The notes beneath the pieces are model-generated. The model was not told the DNA's origin. It did not search any database and saw only the letters and a list, made by a program, of their open reading frames with translations. 64,000 nucleotides of DNA from contig JALGQZ010000011.1 of NCBI GenBank assembly GCA_023105745.1, positions 31,370,612-31,434,611 on the forward strand, in the 5' to 3' direction. This document shows, one piece after another, positions 38,077 to 50,508 of this stretch (positions within the stretch are counted from its first letter, which is position 1; each line of letters begins with the position of its first letter). The position numbers were made by a program, and so were the translations under genes. The stretch is from Austropuccinia psidii. Taxonomy: Eukaryota; Basidiomycota; Pucciniomycetes; Pucciniales; Sphaerophragmiaceae.

Positions 38077-38787
38077 TTCACGTCAATTTTAATAAAAATT
38101 AGAGTAAAAGTGGATTGAATTCACCTGCAGGACCTTTAAAGGGCTCTTTGGTTATTAAACCCCTTGGTGCTGGGCTGGTTTGAATTTCAATACTTGACTC
38201 TGAGGCTTCAGAGTCTGAAGAATTTTCTCTGATGGAAGACACTAGAGAAATTAAAAATATAAGTTATTTTATCAAACAATGAAAATAACTTATAAACTCA
38301 ACTTATTAAACAAAGTTGTTTTTATGTAATTTTATGGCAAATTACGTCAAAAATAAAGAAAAATGTCTAAGTTAAAAGAAAAATATTTTTAGTAAAGATT
38401 TTTATTTTTATGAAAGATTTTTTATTTGATTTATTCTTTAAAGAAATAATAATTATGCAATCAATAAGTTATTAATCAAAATTATATTTATTATTCACTT
38501 TATACTAGAATAACTCAAAGAATAAATTTCAAGTCTGTGATGTGAAAAAGCCACTGGTTAGACAAAAGAAATTTATTCCAAGTCACTCAATAGTATATTG
38601 TTTCAAACAATATTTTTAAGAAAAAATAACTTTATCAATATTATAAAGATTATTTATAAGGGATAAGTCCCAAAAAAGCCAATATTAAGACAAATATGGC
38701 AATTTTACGTCAAAAAATAGTAAAATAAGGTCTAGAATATGATTTATGTCCCAAAAATTGGTTTAAAATCACGGCCAGGCCCCCAAA
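38077..38787 (-). promoter_or_regulatory. leader of element A with primer-binding site and possible upstream exon
   Basis: About 710 bases between the 5' LTR and the Gag ATG. Next to the LTR the coding strand reads TTTGGGGGCCTGGCCGTG; TGG two bases in is where a tRNA 3' CCA would pair, but the tRNA was not identified. A 117-base segment (38241-38125) lies between a good acceptor (TTTCTCTAG) and a good donor (CAG|GTGAAT) and is open in one frame, with acidic SSDSEASESSIEI. It could be a spliced exon or chance. Confidence 0.5.
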
Positions 38788-40950
38788 TGTAAGGTTTGTC
38801 TATGAAACTCTTGATAATAGTAACAATATCAAGAGTACTATGACTGTCCTCAGTAGAAATATATAATATAACAAAATATTATAACCACAAATTTAAATAT
38901 AATTATTAAAAATAATTATATAAAAAAATAAATTTAATTATTATTATAATAATATAATAATAAAAAAAATAATAATTATAATAAATTATAATTATTCTAT
39001 TATTGTTATAGTCACTGACAGTTATAACAATAAGAAGTGTAAAGCTCTTAATGAGACAATTACACGTGGAAAATAAGAATATTAACCACTTATAAATAAT
39101 ATAAATATTATTTATAAAAAGAATTAATCACACACTGTGCAGAAATAATTCTTTATAGAATAAAATTCTATATAAAAAAACTAATAATAGATAAAAAAAA
39201 ATATAGAACCTTAAAGAAAACTTACTTATAATATTTATTTAATACAACAAGTTATAAAACAACAGTTATTATATTAAATAATGATTATAAGTTAAAAACA
39301 CGCCAAAAATCAATAAAATCAAAGATAAAACAACTTTTTATACTAAAATTTATGATTAAAGAGTTTTTGAGAGGAATTTGTGGATTTTAAAAGATATTTA
39401 AGATGATAATTTTATATAATAAAAGTTATTATAGATGATTACAACAATAATCTGAATTCTATGACTTCAATTCTTTAATTTAAAGAATAAAAGTAACTTA
39501 AGAATTACTTTTAATAATAAGATTTTATATTTAATAAAACTTTACCTGTTTAAATGTCTAATATGATTGGATTGATTATGAATTATGGACAAAAACAGTG
39601 ATGAAAAGACTCTTTTTATGTCTACAGAGCAGCTCTCATGATTCATAATGGATGTAGAGGGCGTGCTCAGGTCAAAACTGAAAAACCATGCTTAAAAATT
39701 AAGTTCTTAACTTAAGGCAACTTATTTTTACTTCCAATTTAAAGTTACCAGTGTTATTCTTAACTCCAAGTAACTTTAATCCTCATTTAGTTTAATTATT
39801 TTAAGTTTTAATATAAAATAAGTTTATTTATATTAAAGTTCATCACATGAACAACATAAAATCAGAGTTTCAAGCAGAAATCTCTTAAACTGAATTTTTA
39901 ATTAATTTTTAAAGAAATCATAATTTTCTTTAAGCTTAATTAAAAAGGTAATTTTCCAGGCTAATTACCCAGGAAACTTATTAATAAAAGATACTTAAAA
40001 TTTAATTTATATATTGATAATATTAAATTATAAGCTGTGTGAAATTTTCAAGCAAATCCATTAAGATTTGGATTTTTAATGAATTTTTGAAGTTATTACT
40101 ATTTTTCCACGTAAAATAGCAATACACACAAAACCTTAAGTTTTGATAAGGTTTTGATGATTGAAACCTTAAAGTTTTAAGCTTGATTAAGCTTTGACAG
40201 TTCTTAAAACCTTGATTCCAAGCCTGCTTATTGGGATTTACCCTCTTGGCAGCTTGAAATTCCTGTCCAATTTAGGATAAAACCAGTTTAAACCTTAAGG
40301 TTGGATCAAAGTCTAATCTTAAAGTTTAAATAAGGTTGAAAATCCTTCAATACAGGTGGACAACCTTAATTGAATCATTGCAGATCCAAAAAGTTGGGTA
40401 CCCCAGCTCTATTTGGTCTTTTTCCTTTGTCCCACCTTTTTGCGTGGATTTTGCCCTTTTATTTATTTAAAGCCATACTATGGCCTTAAACCCTTTTAAA
40501 TTGAGCTCACGCAGGATTTACATTCTGTATGGCAAATCCTTAGCCAATTCAGTAAATATACACCACACCTTAATTTTAACTAAAATTTTGGTAAAGTTGC
40601 ATAAACCTTATGTAACTTTAAATTTAAGCTTAATTAAGCTTAAATTTAACAATTTTTAAAAAATGTTAAAAAAGTTACATTGGTACTGTGAGATTCTTAA
40701 ATCTTCCAATAACATAAAAAATAAGTGGTTTTGGGTATAACACCCTATGGGTGTACCCTAGGTTATTTTTGGTGTAGAATCCAAAAATGACATAATAATT
40801 ATAACTTTGTTTATCCAAAAAAAAGTTATACTTATTTTTTATTATTTTTTATTTTAAATTCAATTAAAAAGTCTGTTTAAGACAAATTTAACTGTTTATA
40901 AAATCATTTGTGGCCTTATGGGTATGTTGAACATACCTCACAGGCTCACA
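38788..40950 (-). repeat. 5' LTR of element A
   Basis: 2163 bases, start TGTAAGG and end GGCTCACA on the plus strand. It carries the promoter for the element's RNA by homology with other LTR elements. Followed directly by the target duplication GTGTT. Confidence 0.95.
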
Positions 40951-41033
40951 GTGTTTTTTATGTGTAAGTGACATGGAATTTTAACTGAGTCCCCTGCTAT
41001 TTTGACCAAATCCTATGCATCTGAGATTTCAGT

Positions 41034-42330
41034 TTGAAAAATAACCAAAATAAGTATTCACAATTCACAACTGTAAATCATATTCTTCTACACTTCATTT
41101 TTGAAAATATAGCCAAAAATCTTACGGTCCATTTATATTTCTTAATCCATACAATAATTCCTTGTTCTAAAGAAAAAAACATCAAGTCAGATATGAAGAT
41201 CACCTCTGGCCTGCCTCATCCATCAGTTCACTTAATCCATACAGATTGTTTAGCCATAATTAATTGTCTTTCAATCAAATCCAATTTCAAGTCATTTTTT
41301 GGTACTAGTGGCTCAACATCAATTGGAAGGCCTCCTTAATAAAAGCAGAATGGATTTCAGCTTACGGCCATTGAGGTCAACAGAAAATCACAAAACTGCC
41401 TAAACCTTAGCTCAAGAGGCATTAAAGATCAGGGAAAAACATATAAAAAGAAGTATATTGCAGCAAAAAATACAAAAATTTAAGCGGGGCTAGACTAACC
41501 AAAGAAGATGAGAGTAAAGGAATCAAATCAATGAGTGAAAATTTTTAAATTATGTGTCCTTGTTTTGCTGAAATGGATTCACTTTTTGGCCACAAGCCCA
41601 ATTTCACTCCCATTGCAAGCTATGATTCTCAAGAAAAAGAAAGCTTAAATGATGATGATGATATTTTTCTTGATAACATAAGTTATCATCTCTTTTTTTT
41701 ACCTGAGATAATCAAAGCTCATTTGCATTTTAAAGAAGAATAATCATTTGGAATAACCTCTCAATCTGGATTCTTTGCTTAATAATGATGATGACTTGGT
41801 CCAAGTTGAAAACCTTCAAGATTAGCTATTGAGTACATTTAAGACTGATATTTATGAAATCCAATCTTTATTATTTCTCCTTTGACCAGAAAAGTAAATC
41901 CATAATGTGTTAAACACAAGAGCATAATCAAGCATTGATGCCCAACTTGAATGACAAGCGTGGTTCTAGGAAAAGTTTGATGAATATTTTTGCACCTACT
42001 TATAATAATTTTCTTGAATCATGGCAAAAGGGTATGTCTTGAAATTATGGTCACTCTGATCAATACTAATGACAAAAGTCATGATTATTAGCCCATGAAA
42101 CCAGTGATAATGCTTGTTTGGAGTGGGACAGGGAGAGGTGGAATGATGAGAAAGTGAGGAACATGGAAAAGAAATGGTTTGAAGAAGTCAAGTTACAAAA
42201 GCAAATGGAGTTTTATGAGAAGCAACACACCAAGAAAAGTTGAATCGGGAATTGGAACTGAAGGAAAAGCAATTCCAAATGGATTTCACTATAGCAGAAT
42301 TTTCATCAAGCAGGCCAATTGCAGATCTGG
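41034..42330 (+). pseudogene. relic of a transposon-linked trihelix/Myb-like ORF
   Basis: Broken plus-strand frames include EMDSLFGHKPNFTPIASYDS (about 41565-41630) followed by an Asp-rich run (NDDDDIFLD), then KRGSRKSLMNIFAPTYNNFL (about 41960-42020), and a charged helical stretch EWDRERWNDEKVRNMEKKWF (about 42120-42180). This order resembles the C-terminal half of the DNA-binding companion protein found with Harbinger-type transposons in basidiomycetes; that match is from memory and not tested. Stops and frameshifts make it non-functional. Confidence 0.4.
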
Positions 42331-42584
42331 AACACATTCTTTTACTAATCAATAGAAAGTAACATATTAGGTATATGTCATGTGATCATTTTATAACATG
42401 GTGATTTGTCAAATATAATTTACGTTTCTTTGCAATTGGGGCACAAAGTTGCAATCGATGTTATGTTTTGAAATTGGATTGAAATTTATGACAAAATTTA
42501 AAATTTGATCAAGTTTTGCATTGAAAATTTATGTGCCAAAGAAAAATGACCAGGTTTGTTCAAATGGAATATGAAGGCTTCCTT

Positions 42585-43095
42585 GGAAATTTTTTTTATT
42601 GATTTTTTTTCAAAAAAAAGTGGATTTCCCCTTCAATTTTGGATTTTTTTTTCTAAATATAAAAGGAATCATTTCTACTGAATTGCTTTTTTTTTGAATT
42701 TTTTTCAAATACAAGCTGTTTTTTTTTTTGATTAAAACAGAATTTTCTTTTCAAGAACAAGTGGCTTTCCCCTTCAATTCTTCAATTTTTTTTCTAAATA
42801 AAAAAGGAATCATTTCCACTGAATTTCTTTTTTTTAAAAAACATTTTTCAAACACATGCTGATTTTTTTAAAATAAAACAGAAATCATCACCATTTTTTT
42901 TCATTTTTTTCCAATACCAATTGAATTTTTATTTTTCAATTAAAAACATTCCTGTTCACCAAAACACTCCTATTTTGAAAATAACCCTGGTAAAAACTTC
43001 TCCCCTTCACTCCCAATTATTTCACAAAAACTGATTTTCTTTTTTTTATTAGATTTTTTCAGCTTTTTTTAACCAGGTCAGTTTTTTTTTCAACA
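42585..43095. repeat. T-rich low-complexity stretch with imperfect repeats
   Basis: Contains repeated blocks such as AAAAAAGTGGATTTCCCCTTCA / AACAAGTGGCTTTCCCCTTCA at about 42613 and 42760, and GGAATCATTTC(T/C)ACTGAAT at about 42665 and 42808, a period of about 145 bases. Two diverged tandem copies embedded in poly-T; no coding potential. Confidence 0.6.
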
Positions 43096-43175
43096 GGCCT
43101 ATCCTCATCATCTTCACCTCAGTCTCATCAACCATCCATCCTTCTATCCACCTGCCAGAATCAACCCTTCAATCA

Positions 43176-43215
43176 CCCTAGAACCTCCCAAAAAGGCTTC
43201 TGGGAGGTTCTAGGG
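43176..43215. repeat. perfect 15-bp inverted repeat (hairpin)
   Basis: CCCTAGAACCTCCCA (43176-43190) and TGGGAGGTTCTAGGG (43201-43215) are exact reverse complements with a 10-base loop (AAAAGGCTTC). It lies 43 bases left of a solo LTR, at a step from T-rich to more balanced composition. No T-run follows that would suggest a terminator. Confidence 0.9.
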
Positions 43216-43257
43216 CTTAATTGTTGCAAATAGCTCTGAATCTATTCTGAATCAATC

Positions 43258-45083
43258 TGTGAGCCTTAGAGGTAATTTCATATACCCAAAAGACCACAAA
43301 TACAAAATTAACATATAAATATAAATAAAATAAATTTATTCATATTATTAAAATAAAAATTAAAATATAAATATAAAATTATATTCAAAATAAAAAATTT
43401 AATTAAAATTTAAAATTAAAATTACATTAAATTTTGGAATTATAAAATTACATTTATACTTGAAAAAATTAAGTAAAAATGAATTTTTAACAAAATTGTA
43501 AAAAAATAAATAAATTTGGAAAAAAGTTAAATAAAAATTATTATAACTTTTTATCCAATAAATAAAGATATAAAAATTATTTCACCATTGGATTCCTCAT
43601 AAAAAATCAGGTGGGGTTGCCTCTGAGTGAAATTCTTGTAACTCAACTCTAAATAAGCTTAAATTAAGTTTTTAGTATTTTCAATACAAAAGTTGAAAAT
43701 CCTCAAAACCTTAATTTAATTCACACCACATGTGGTGTTAACCATCAATTTTTGTGTTAAAATTGAGGTGTTGTGTTTAGTTTAGAAGTTATGAGGAATT
43801 GAAGTATTTTCAATTGAATTCAATTGAAATGTCAAAATGTGCGCGTGTATTACATAAGTGAACTTTGATTTACATATGAGGTATCAATTATTACTGTATT
43901 GTAATGTACAATTCAATTGAATTACATATGTAAATTATAAGTATAATACATGATGAGGAATTAAAGCAAAAATAAATTGGAAAGATTAAAATTGGGGGGG
44001 AAAGGAACTCCAGCTCTAAGGGGAAGCTAGACTCCCAAAATCCCTTCTGACAGGCATGGGCTGTCAAAATTCACGCAAAAGTTCATCACTTTTGGCCTGG
44101 AATTGAGTTACAGGGTCTGTGGACTCAATTGATGATGAGGTTTTGATACCAACTGGGGTAGTTTTAGCTGTTGCCAAGAGGGTAAAACTACCCTTAAGAT
44201 GGAACAATCATAGTAAAAACAGTTTTAACTGGTTTCTACGCCTCTTACACACATTCTGACGTGTTTTGAAGGCTCTAGGCCAGGTATTGCTATAGTAATG
44301 GCTGATTTAAGGGTCTAAAATGGCTAAAAATGGCTTAAACCAGCCCTTTTTGGTCTAAACCAGGGTTCAATGATTCCATAATTGGCTTTTCTGTTGTCAG
44401 ACTGTTTTTCACGACTGACAAGAGTAAATTTTACTTTTGGAGTAAGAAAATTGATGGCTATAAAAGAATGTCTTCTTTGCCCCACTTTTCTCTTCATGCT
44501 AGAATCTTTTCCTTTTATAATTAGTTTAAACATTGTTAAACCAATCAAAAAGAGATTCCAACCACCTTTATTACATAATTTGAAACCTTTTAACCACATG
44601 AAAAAATAATTATAATCATTGTTTGTAACTCTTATAATCATTTTTACCCCTGAACCACCCCAAAAGTGAATTAAAGAATCTTTCATCACTGTTAACTTTG
44701 TCACTTTGTTTCCAAATTCACTCTGGTCACTTTTGGGCATGTTTTCTCTTTAATATTCTTTTTAAAGACTTTGTTCTTTAATCAATTGCTTGCAGTTCTT
44801 TTCTCAATTAATTCCAATTGAAATTGCTCTTGAAGAAATTTCTTTTGTAGCCTTAAAATATCTCTTGTAGAGTATCTTTTGGATAAATTTTTATTGTTGG
44901 TAAAACAATAAATCTTTATAATATTATTGTTTTATACTAATAAAGTTATAAACAATAAATTTGGTGTGTTTTCTCTTAAAAATAATATTCCTTACTATTT
45001 TTAATTGATTTTTACCTTATACAAATTTTGAGGACAGGAAAAGTACTTGATTTTTAATCAAAGTTTCATATCCACACCTTACA
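43258..45083 (+). mobile_element. solo LTR related to the A family
   Basis: 1826 bases starting TGTGAGCCTTAGAGG and ending CATATCCACACCTTACA, the same ends as the A-family LTR read on the plus strand. CAATC flanks both sides (43253-43257 and 45084-45088), a perfect 5-base target duplication. The body is diverged from element A but keeps landmarks such as AAAATTGAGGTGTTGTG near 43760. The 138-codon minus frame inside it is not supported as a gene. Confidence 0.9.
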
Positions 45084-45635
45084 CAATCTAAAGGTTTGTT
45101 TTCAGTTTTTCACTTTTTAATGGCCTGAAAGAGGCCATTATCATATTTTGATTAAAAAAAAATTGAAAGAGCTACATCTCTCATTGATAGATATACTGAC
45201 ACTTATTTTTTTCTTCATTTTGATTCTTTTTTTCTGTTGTTTATTCTTTTTCTCTTTTCATAATTCTGATGATTATAATTACTAACCCATGTTTTTCTTC
45301 TTTTTTTCTTGTCTTTTATGTTGATCATCACTGATGATCATTGTTTTTTTTTAAAATTAAATAATGATCATTACTGATAATCTATCATTTATTCATTTTT
45401 TTGATCATCATAATAACTAAATGATGTTTTTTTTTCTAATTCTTTCTTATGATAAATTTCTTTTTTATTTCCTTAATAATGATAATTGTTGATCCTTTTG
45501 ATATTTGATCATTCTGATGATTCTACTAATTGATTTTTTAATCTTATTTAGTTATTTGTAAATATGGGGGAGGATTATTTATAAGGGTTTTTTCTGCTAT
45601 GTCACTCAGTTTCACCCCCTTCTGTCATATTTTAA
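45084..45635. other. T-rich spacer, nothing recognised
   Basis: Pyrimidine-rich with many GATCAT and TGATGAT words between the solo LTR and the Tet-like relic. It may contain the former upstream region of that gene. No element could be named. Confidence 0.5.
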
Positions 45636-46218
45636 ATGCAAAAAAATGCTCCCCCTCTCTCTCATTCTGAAAATCACTCTGATGATGTCATGGTTAGGAC
45701 TAAACCAGACTCAGAAAATCATCAGAATTATTTGAATGATGATGAGACTACTATTATTCCTCTTGATATCATGGTTAGGACTAAACCAAATATAGAACAT
45801 AATGAGTACAATAATACCAAAACAAATCATAAAAGAAAACTCACCCAAAGCCAAAGACGACATATCCATGATTCAAAAGAAATCATTTCTCACCTTGGCC
45901 ATTCAAACACAGCATATAACAACTTCTCAACCATATCAATTGACAAGAAATCAGCCAATGACTCATGGTTGAGACTTACATCAGTAAACACTTTAACCCA
46001 CCTTTATGTACTCATTGATAAAACAAAAATACCATTTTTACCTGTCATCATTTATGAAATAACCCCTTTTGACCTTTATTCTGGCCACTCTCAAATCCTA
46101 AACAACCTTATTATGACATTAAGGTCCTTATCCCCAATTCAACAAGAAATTAAAGCCAATAAAAAAGTCCCAGGTGGAATTATGAAAGCTATTGGCTTTT
46201 GTCCTGGTTCTGTTTCTG

Positions 46219-49200
46219 TGTCATGGGGGCTCTAGTGGAAAACAAGAGTGGCCTGGCACCCAGGAATGAATAACTCACTTGAAGGGCTCCAAAAGAATAG
46301 AGAAATAATAAGGAATATATTTTGCTAAGGAAGAATAAGAGTAAGGACAAGTATGCTAAAGATAAAAGAAAAAGGAAGCCAATGGCCAAAGAGCCAACCA
46401 AATGAATCCTCAATTCACTGTTTCAACCTGTCAGAAAGAACAGTGCAATTAGTAAAGGATATGACCACCAATATCCACTGACAGGTCAAGAAGAAAAGGT
46501 GCAAATGACTGACTTAATATTATCAGTATTTACTTTTAATAAAAGAAAAGTAAATAAGGATAAAAATAAATCCTATATATTAATTAACTGGGGAAAAAGT
46601 CCCCAGAGAAGAAAAGGTGGCAAGTATATGTGAAAAGTTGAAGACTGATCCTGGAGGGTTGATCACCCAGCTTTATTGACTGTTTAGGGTCAATACAGAT
46701 CTGGCCATCTTTGTGAGCCTTGAGGTATATTTTACATACCCAAATAGGCCACAATTATCTTAAAAAGAAATTTTGAATTATGCAAAACTCATAAGTCATG
46801 CATATATCCAAAATTCATCATTTCCAATTTCAGAAAAGATGAATAACTTTTTATTGAGTAAGTAAATCCATGGATTTAAGACCAGATTTGGATTCTACAC
46901 AGAAATTCACCTAGGGTAGCTCCATAGAGTGAATAAGCTCAACTTAAGTATTTGAGGTGGTAAAATGGAAAATACTTCAATACCACATCATTAATACCAC
47001 ATAAAAGATCTGTGAAAATTTTTGTTTTTCTTGATTTTTAGCCAAAATAATGGGAAAGTGAGAAATCCCATGTTACATATACACTAAGAATAGTGTTATG
47101 CATGTTTTGAGCACTTAATATCATGGTATTCTTACATGGACTTTTGGTACACCCATAGTGGATATCTCACCTTAAGCTTAAATTACTATTTTGACGTAAA
47201 AAATAAGCAAGGGGGACAAAAGACATCAAAGAGAGCCAGGGTACCCAACTTCTGAGGCCTCAGAGGCGTGGATAGCTCCAGAGCATGGATCCATGGCTCA
47301 TCTTGGCCCAATTGGTAAACTAAAACTTTTTGGGAACTTGGTTACCAAGTTACACTTACTGTAATCACAAGAAAAATAGCAAATAACCTGCTATTTTGAC
47401 GTGCCAAGGAGGTAATTAGCTACTTAGACTCCTGTAACCACGTCAATTCTTGATGACTTTCCATGACTAGACCCTAAAAGAGTAATTAAAACCCTTTTGG
47501 GATCCATATTCATTGATTTACCTCATAGCAACCAGCAAAATACTGCTATTTGCAATTCTACATAGAAATGAGGTAAAAACTTCAAAAATTCATTAAAAAT
47601 ACAATTCTTAATGAATCTTCCTGAAACTTTCAGGACCAATGAAGAACTGTATTAGCTATGGTACAACCCAAAAGAATTATGGTTTTACTAGTAAAATTAA
47701 AAGTTTTACTTACAGTCCATTTTTGACCATTCTACGTGAAACACTGAATCTTCAAGAATTCACAGTAATTACTACCTGTGATGAAATTGGCAATAACATT
47801 GATAACTTTGAGAAATCAATGATTATTTTAGAATAAAAGAAGATTTACAGATGTTACTCCTTTTATTCTTAACCATATTGGGGTTGGTAGTCACGTAAAA
47901 GCATTAATTAAGTAATTATGATAATCTTACGTGACAACAGATGATGCAATCATTAATCCAAAAAGGTTTATTGTTTTCTCACTCACTGGTTTTTCAGTTT
48001 GCTCCATGGCACGCCTCTGTGAGCTGTTGTAGACTTAAAAGAAGCCTCTTCTTGCTGTTTTTCCGTATTATCATCATATTATTAAATCATTTATATCAAT
48101 ATTACCAACAAGTAAGTATTAGTTAAAACTTTTCTTAAGTGTTTTATTCTTTCAGAAATCAATCAGAAAGACGTGAAATCATAGAAATCAACTATATATT
48201 GTTGTAATACCTTTATAAATTCATTTTGATCCCTTAAATCCACAATTCTACGTCAAATTTCTCTACTTATATCTATCAATAAGTTCTTTGGAGTATTAGT
48301 GAGTCATTTATCTTTAATTATTAAAGTTTTTCTCTAGTAATAGTTTTCTTCAAGAATTATCTTTATAATTATTCTTGTAAAAGATAATTATATATTAAAA
48401 TAATTTTATTATTTTAATAAAAGAAGTTTTTATTATTAAACTCTTCTTGTAATTGATTCTAGTAGACAATTACTGCTCACTGTTATAATCACTAGTAGTG
48501 TATAACACGTGAAAGAAATAATTTTATAATTATTTAAATTGTGGTTATAATAATTTTTATTATTATATTTCATAAGAACAGACATAGTACTGTTGATTAA
48601 TAGTAATATTATCATCAGTTTCATAGTCACATCTTACAATCTTGAGAATTGAACTGGGTGACTGAATTCCCACAGTGGAATATGAATTGACCCCAAAGGG
48701 CCAAGGCCATACAGCTTGTATGGACCAATTGAGTTGTCCAAAGAATACTGAAGTACTTGATGCCTTGGAAACTGATTTAATGATTAATAACATCTTGAAA
48801 TTACCCTGAAAGAAAACACAGCCCAAATCCTACAGGGCCAGATGGCTGGGGTCTTTGAATGGTCTTCTGGTAGTCACAAAGGATTGAAAGACTGAATGAC
48901 TGAAAAGACTTCCTTAAAAATGGGTTATGGATCTGGGGACTTTAATTAAAAAGGCATAATTTGGTCCTGAAAACATCACCATTGGATTGCTGAGCAAAAT
49001 TGGTGCATAATGGTATATTATACCATATATGCACCATGCCTGAATCCTTGGTATGGAGTACATTGGTGAAGGGGAGTCCTTCCCCTGAATGGAGGGGAAA
49101 ACTTCCTGCACTTGAGCTGGTTGCCTCTGGTGGTTGCCAGAGGCCAGGGGTTGAAAATGGGCAGACTGTGGTTCTTGGCCAATTTGGGTCCCAGGATCCT

Positions 49201-49703
49201 TTTGGCCATCTTTGGGAATGTTGAGATTGGGGCCAAAATTGACTCCGGTGGGCCCACTTGGCCTTGGAAGCTTGTGGTTAGCCTCATTGAATCTAGGCCA
49301 AAAGGGGCCTAAGGGTCCCAAGGACTGTGGGCCATAGAGGCTGTACAGGGCCTAAATGTCCCAAAAAGGCCATTTAGGCCTTAGACCCCATAATCAAAGG
49401 GGCTGGGCCAGAGGCCCTGGTGATGGCTAGAGGGTTCAGAAGCCCCTGGAAGTCCAGATGGACCCCCCAGTCCCAAAAGAAAGGTATTGGCCTTGGGGTT
49501 GGTGAGGTGGAGAATTGGGCAAAAGGGCCAATGGTTTCAGGATATGGCCTGAGACCATAAGTGTTATGGCCCAAAAGCCATAAAACACCAAAATGGTCCA
49601 ATTGTCCATAAAAATAATGATGTGACCAATTGGCCATAAAATGAGGTCAGGCTATATTTTCTGCAAACACTCATTGGGGGAGTGATTACACATGGTTATG
49701 ACA
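46219..49703 (-). repeat. 3' LTR of chromovirus D, split by a solo LTR
   Basis: Without the insert (46712-48638 plus one copy of ATCTT) the LTR is 1553 bases: 46219-46711 joined to 48644-49703. The right ~960 bases repeat at 51866-52825. The left part is related to the 5' LTR of chromovirus B. It contains a conserved hairpin at 49003-49034 and GC-rich GGCC-containing blocks near 49230-49440. Confidence 0.85.
46712..48638 (+). mobile_element. solo LTR related to the A family, nested in the D LTR
   Basis: 1927 bases from TGTGAGCCTTGAGGTA to CATAGTCACATCTTACA, ends typical of the A-family LTR read on the plus strand. ATCTT occurs at 46707-46711 and 48639-48643, a perfect target duplication. Removing the insert rejoins the D LTR. 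Confidence 0.92.
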
Positions 49704-50508
49704 GTACCCCCCACCTTGAATGGTGAGCTCCTGAGCACCAAACCAAGGTAAAAGCCTGTTGAGGCTGTTTAGGAGAATTGGACACAGTGAGTCCAAATGT
49801 ATTGCATCTTGAAAGAAATTTTATAACTGGTACGAGGTTGGCATATGACATGAGGATGATTTGGTCTTCTTATGACATTTTGCTTTGGAGGTTTTGAAGA
49901 ATTGAATTGACATAAAGATTTTGGCATTAATATTATAAGAAGGAAAATTTTGAAAACATATAAAGGAAGAAAGATAAAGAAACATAAAGAGAAAATAAGG
50001 AAAGGAAATAAAGAGAAATGAAATATTGAGGGGAATTCCAACCTTGATCATGGAAGTGGACAGCTGATTTTAATTGGCCAAGGACCTGGAAAACAAGATT
50101 TGATACCAGGTTCTCACAGAGTGGCCAAGGTAATGTTTTTTTCAAAGATTGTAGACCCCTCAGGGTAGCGCACACCAGGAGAGGAACTTACTTTTTGTAG
50201 CTAACACTCCCGCCAGTGCCATAAAAAATAAACATTTGCTGAAGGAATGAATTTGAAATGAAGGAACTTGGAAAGTGGAAAGAATAATGAATGGTCAATT
50301 TTCCAAAGTGAAAATGGCCATAAGGATTGAAATTGGTTTTGCAAGCTTGGCAAGAGTCCTGTGTCCAGAAATTTGACAAGTGCGCACAGAGTGGTCAAGG
50401 TGATGCTTACAACAAAGGGGTAGAATACCTCTAAAGGTGCATACCAGGAGTGAAACTTACTTTTGGTAATTTCTCTCCCCACAAAGCACCATAAAACAAT
50501 CAAGCTCC
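49704..50508 (-). other. 3' untranslated region of chromovirus D with a ~270-bp direct duplication
   Basis: No coding frame after the chromodomain stop. Two diverged copies of one segment lie about 270 bases apart: CACAGAGTGG(C/T)CAAGGT near 50115 and 50386, and CCAGGAG(A/T)G(G/A)AACTTAC near 50174 and 50445. A single copy of the same segment lies in the 3' untranslated region of chromovirus B (about 14120-14235), so D duplicated it or B lost one. Confidence 0.65.

Larger units (their letters stand above)
29989..40950 (-). mobile_element. intact chromodomain LTR retrotransposon A (Ty3/Gypsy)
   Basis: A complete 10,962-base element. The two LTRs (29989-32171 and 38788-40950) are nearly identical: the differences seen are a ~19-base indel, a 1-base A-run change and one A/G substitution. 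Each starts TG and ends CA. Both outer edges carry GTGTT (29984-29988 and 40951-40955), a perfect 5-base target duplication. Inside is one long minus-strand Gag-Pol frame with intact catalytic residues, a polypurine tract next to the 3' LTR and a possible primer-binding site next to the 5' LTR. Near-identical LTRs and an intact frame mean insertion was very recent. At least five other LTRs of this broader family occur in the window, all solo or truncated. Confidence 0.95.

Noticed and set aside
44324..44740. 138-codon minus-strand frame
   Set aside because: It lies wholly inside the solo LTR at 43258-45083, has no recognisable domain and is not seen in the related LTRs.
48914..49637. Several overlapping Pro/Trp-rich frames on both strands
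   Set aside because: They fall in the GC-richer part of the D LTR and repeat in the second LTR copy with frameshifts, so they are not coding.
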